NCBI GenBank assembly: GCA_035315125.1
Contig: DATFYI010000313.1
Coordinates: 1 to 13,421, forward strand
DNA length: 13,421 nt
DNA from: DATFYI01 sp035315125
Lineage (GTDB): Bacteria; Chloroflexota; Anaerolineae; Anaerolineales; Anaerolineaceae
Direction: 5' to 3'
The notes under the pieces were generated by a model. The model worked only from the letters and a program-made list of their open reading frames with translations, made no database searches and was not told the origin of the DNA. This document shows positions 12,802-13,421 of this stretch, one piece after another (the first letter of the stretch is position 1; each line of letters opens with the position of its first letter). The translations under genes and the position numbers were made by a program.

Positions 12802-13421
12802 ATGCAAACCATTGGATATATTGGACTGGGCATCATGGGCAAGTCCATTGCCCGCAACATCCACAAGGCCGGCTACCCGCTGGTTGTTTACAACCGCAGC
12901 CGCGCTTCCGTCGATGAGCTGGTGGCAGAAGGCGCTAAAGCCGCCTCCACTCCCCAGGAAGTGGCGTCCCAGGTGGACGTGGTATTCACTTGCGTGCCCG
13001 ATTCACCAGATGTCGAAAAAGTGGTCCTGGGTCCAAACGGCATTATCGAAGGCGCCCACCCGGGTCTGATCTGGATCGATAATTCAAGTATAAAGGCCGG
13101 CACAACCCGTGAATTATCCCGCCGCCTGGCCGAAAAAGGGGTGGCCTCGCTGGATGCGCCCGTCAGCGGCGGCGATATCGGCGCTCGCCAGGCCACTCTA
13201 ACCATCATGGTGGGCGGGCCGGCCGAAGCCTTGCAGCAAGTCTACCCGATTCTGCAGGCCATGGGCAAGACCATCGTGCACCTGGGCGATTCAGGCACCG
13301 GCCAGATTGCCAAATCCGCCAACCAGATCATGGTCGCCGCTCAAATGGTTGGCATGGCCGAGTTGCTCATCTTTGCCCAGAAGGCCGGCGCTGACCCGCG
13401 TAAAGTGGTCGAGGCCATCAA
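12802..13421 (+). CDS. 3-hydroxyisobutyrate dehydrogenase-family oxidoreductase, C-terminus cut by window edge
   Basis: ATG at 12802, with GAGAGG seven bases upstream, opens 206 codons to the right edge, about two thirds of a usual protein of about 290-300 residues. The Rossmann motif is GYIGLGIMG (residues 5-13). The second strand ends in VVYNRS, where an Arg in place of an acidic residue favours NADPH. The substrate loop is DAPVSGGDIGA (118-128). The catalytic Lys is K171 in GTGQIAKSANQIMVA. The KxANQ form is like that of tartronate-semialdehyde reductases (GarR/GlxR), whereas hydroxyisobutyrate dehydrogenases often have NN. The family reversibly oxidises beta-hydroxyacids such as 3-hydroxyisobutyrate or D-glycerate. 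The exact substrate is open, and succinate-semialdehyde or glyoxylate reductases are alternatives. It is cytoplasmic. Confidence 0.9.
   Translation, partial: MQTIGYIGLGIMGKSIARNIHKAGYPLVVYNRSRASVDELVAEGAKAASTPQEVASQVDVVFTCVPDSPDVEKVVLGPNGIIEGAHPGLIWIDNSSIKAGTTRELSRRLAEKGVASLDAPVSGGDIGARQATLTIMVGGPAEALQQVYPILQAMGKTIVHLGDSGTGQIAKSANQIMVAAQMVGMAELLIFAQKAGADPRKVVEAI

Overview
The window looks like an ordinary chromosomal stretch of a bacterium with about 50% G+C. A member of the Chloroflexota (Anaerolineae-type) is my best guess. The reasons are the Thr/Pro-rich linker after a lipoprotein signal, the two HEAT-repeat proteins, an RNase H1 with an N-terminal hybrid-binding domain, and a DUF1638 protein. 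This is an inference from gene style, not a database match. I see no rRNA, tRNA, CRISPR array, transposase or phage gene.

Left part (1-6030), all on the minus strand. A HEAT-repeat protein runs off the left edge. It is followed by a YbjQ/UPF0145 protein, a HEAT-repeat lipoprotein containing a 24-bp tandem repeat, an extended-SDR nucleotide-sugar-epimerase-like protein, the ribosome-rescue hydrolase ArfB, and ketopantoate reductase PanE. The panE stop and arfB start overlap in ATGA, so those two are probably translationally coupled.

Middle (6182-7104, plus strand). A minimal MNT-type nucleotidyltransferase, without its usual HEPN partner, overlaps the start of an RNase H1 gene in TTGA. The RNase H1 gene converges with the next gene with no base between their stop codons.

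Right-centre cluster (7105-10444, minus strand, read from 10444 downwards). The order is DinB-like protein, hypoxanthine phosphoribosyltransferase (hpt), a small DUF442-type phosphatase with a shortened CX4R signature, a UbiA-family prenyltransferase and a DUF1638 protein. A good promoter for hpt lies inside the end of the dinB-like gene. The UbiA gene is broken by one extra base in a five-base homopolymer, so its two reading frames are one gene, not two.

Right part (10451-13421, plus strand). A multi-pass membrane protein resembling GT87/DUF2029 enzymes sits between two diverged direct repeats of about 94 bp. Next come a 460-bp non-coding stretch with a possible structured leader, a cytidylate-kinase-like protein, and a 3-hydroxyisobutyrate/tartronate-semialdehyde-type dehydrogenase that runs off the right edge.

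I did not find a convincing new multi-gene system. The points most worth a second look are the repeat-bounded membrane gene, the folded leader before the kinase-like gene, the orphan MNT plus RNase H1 pair, and the UbiA frameshift.
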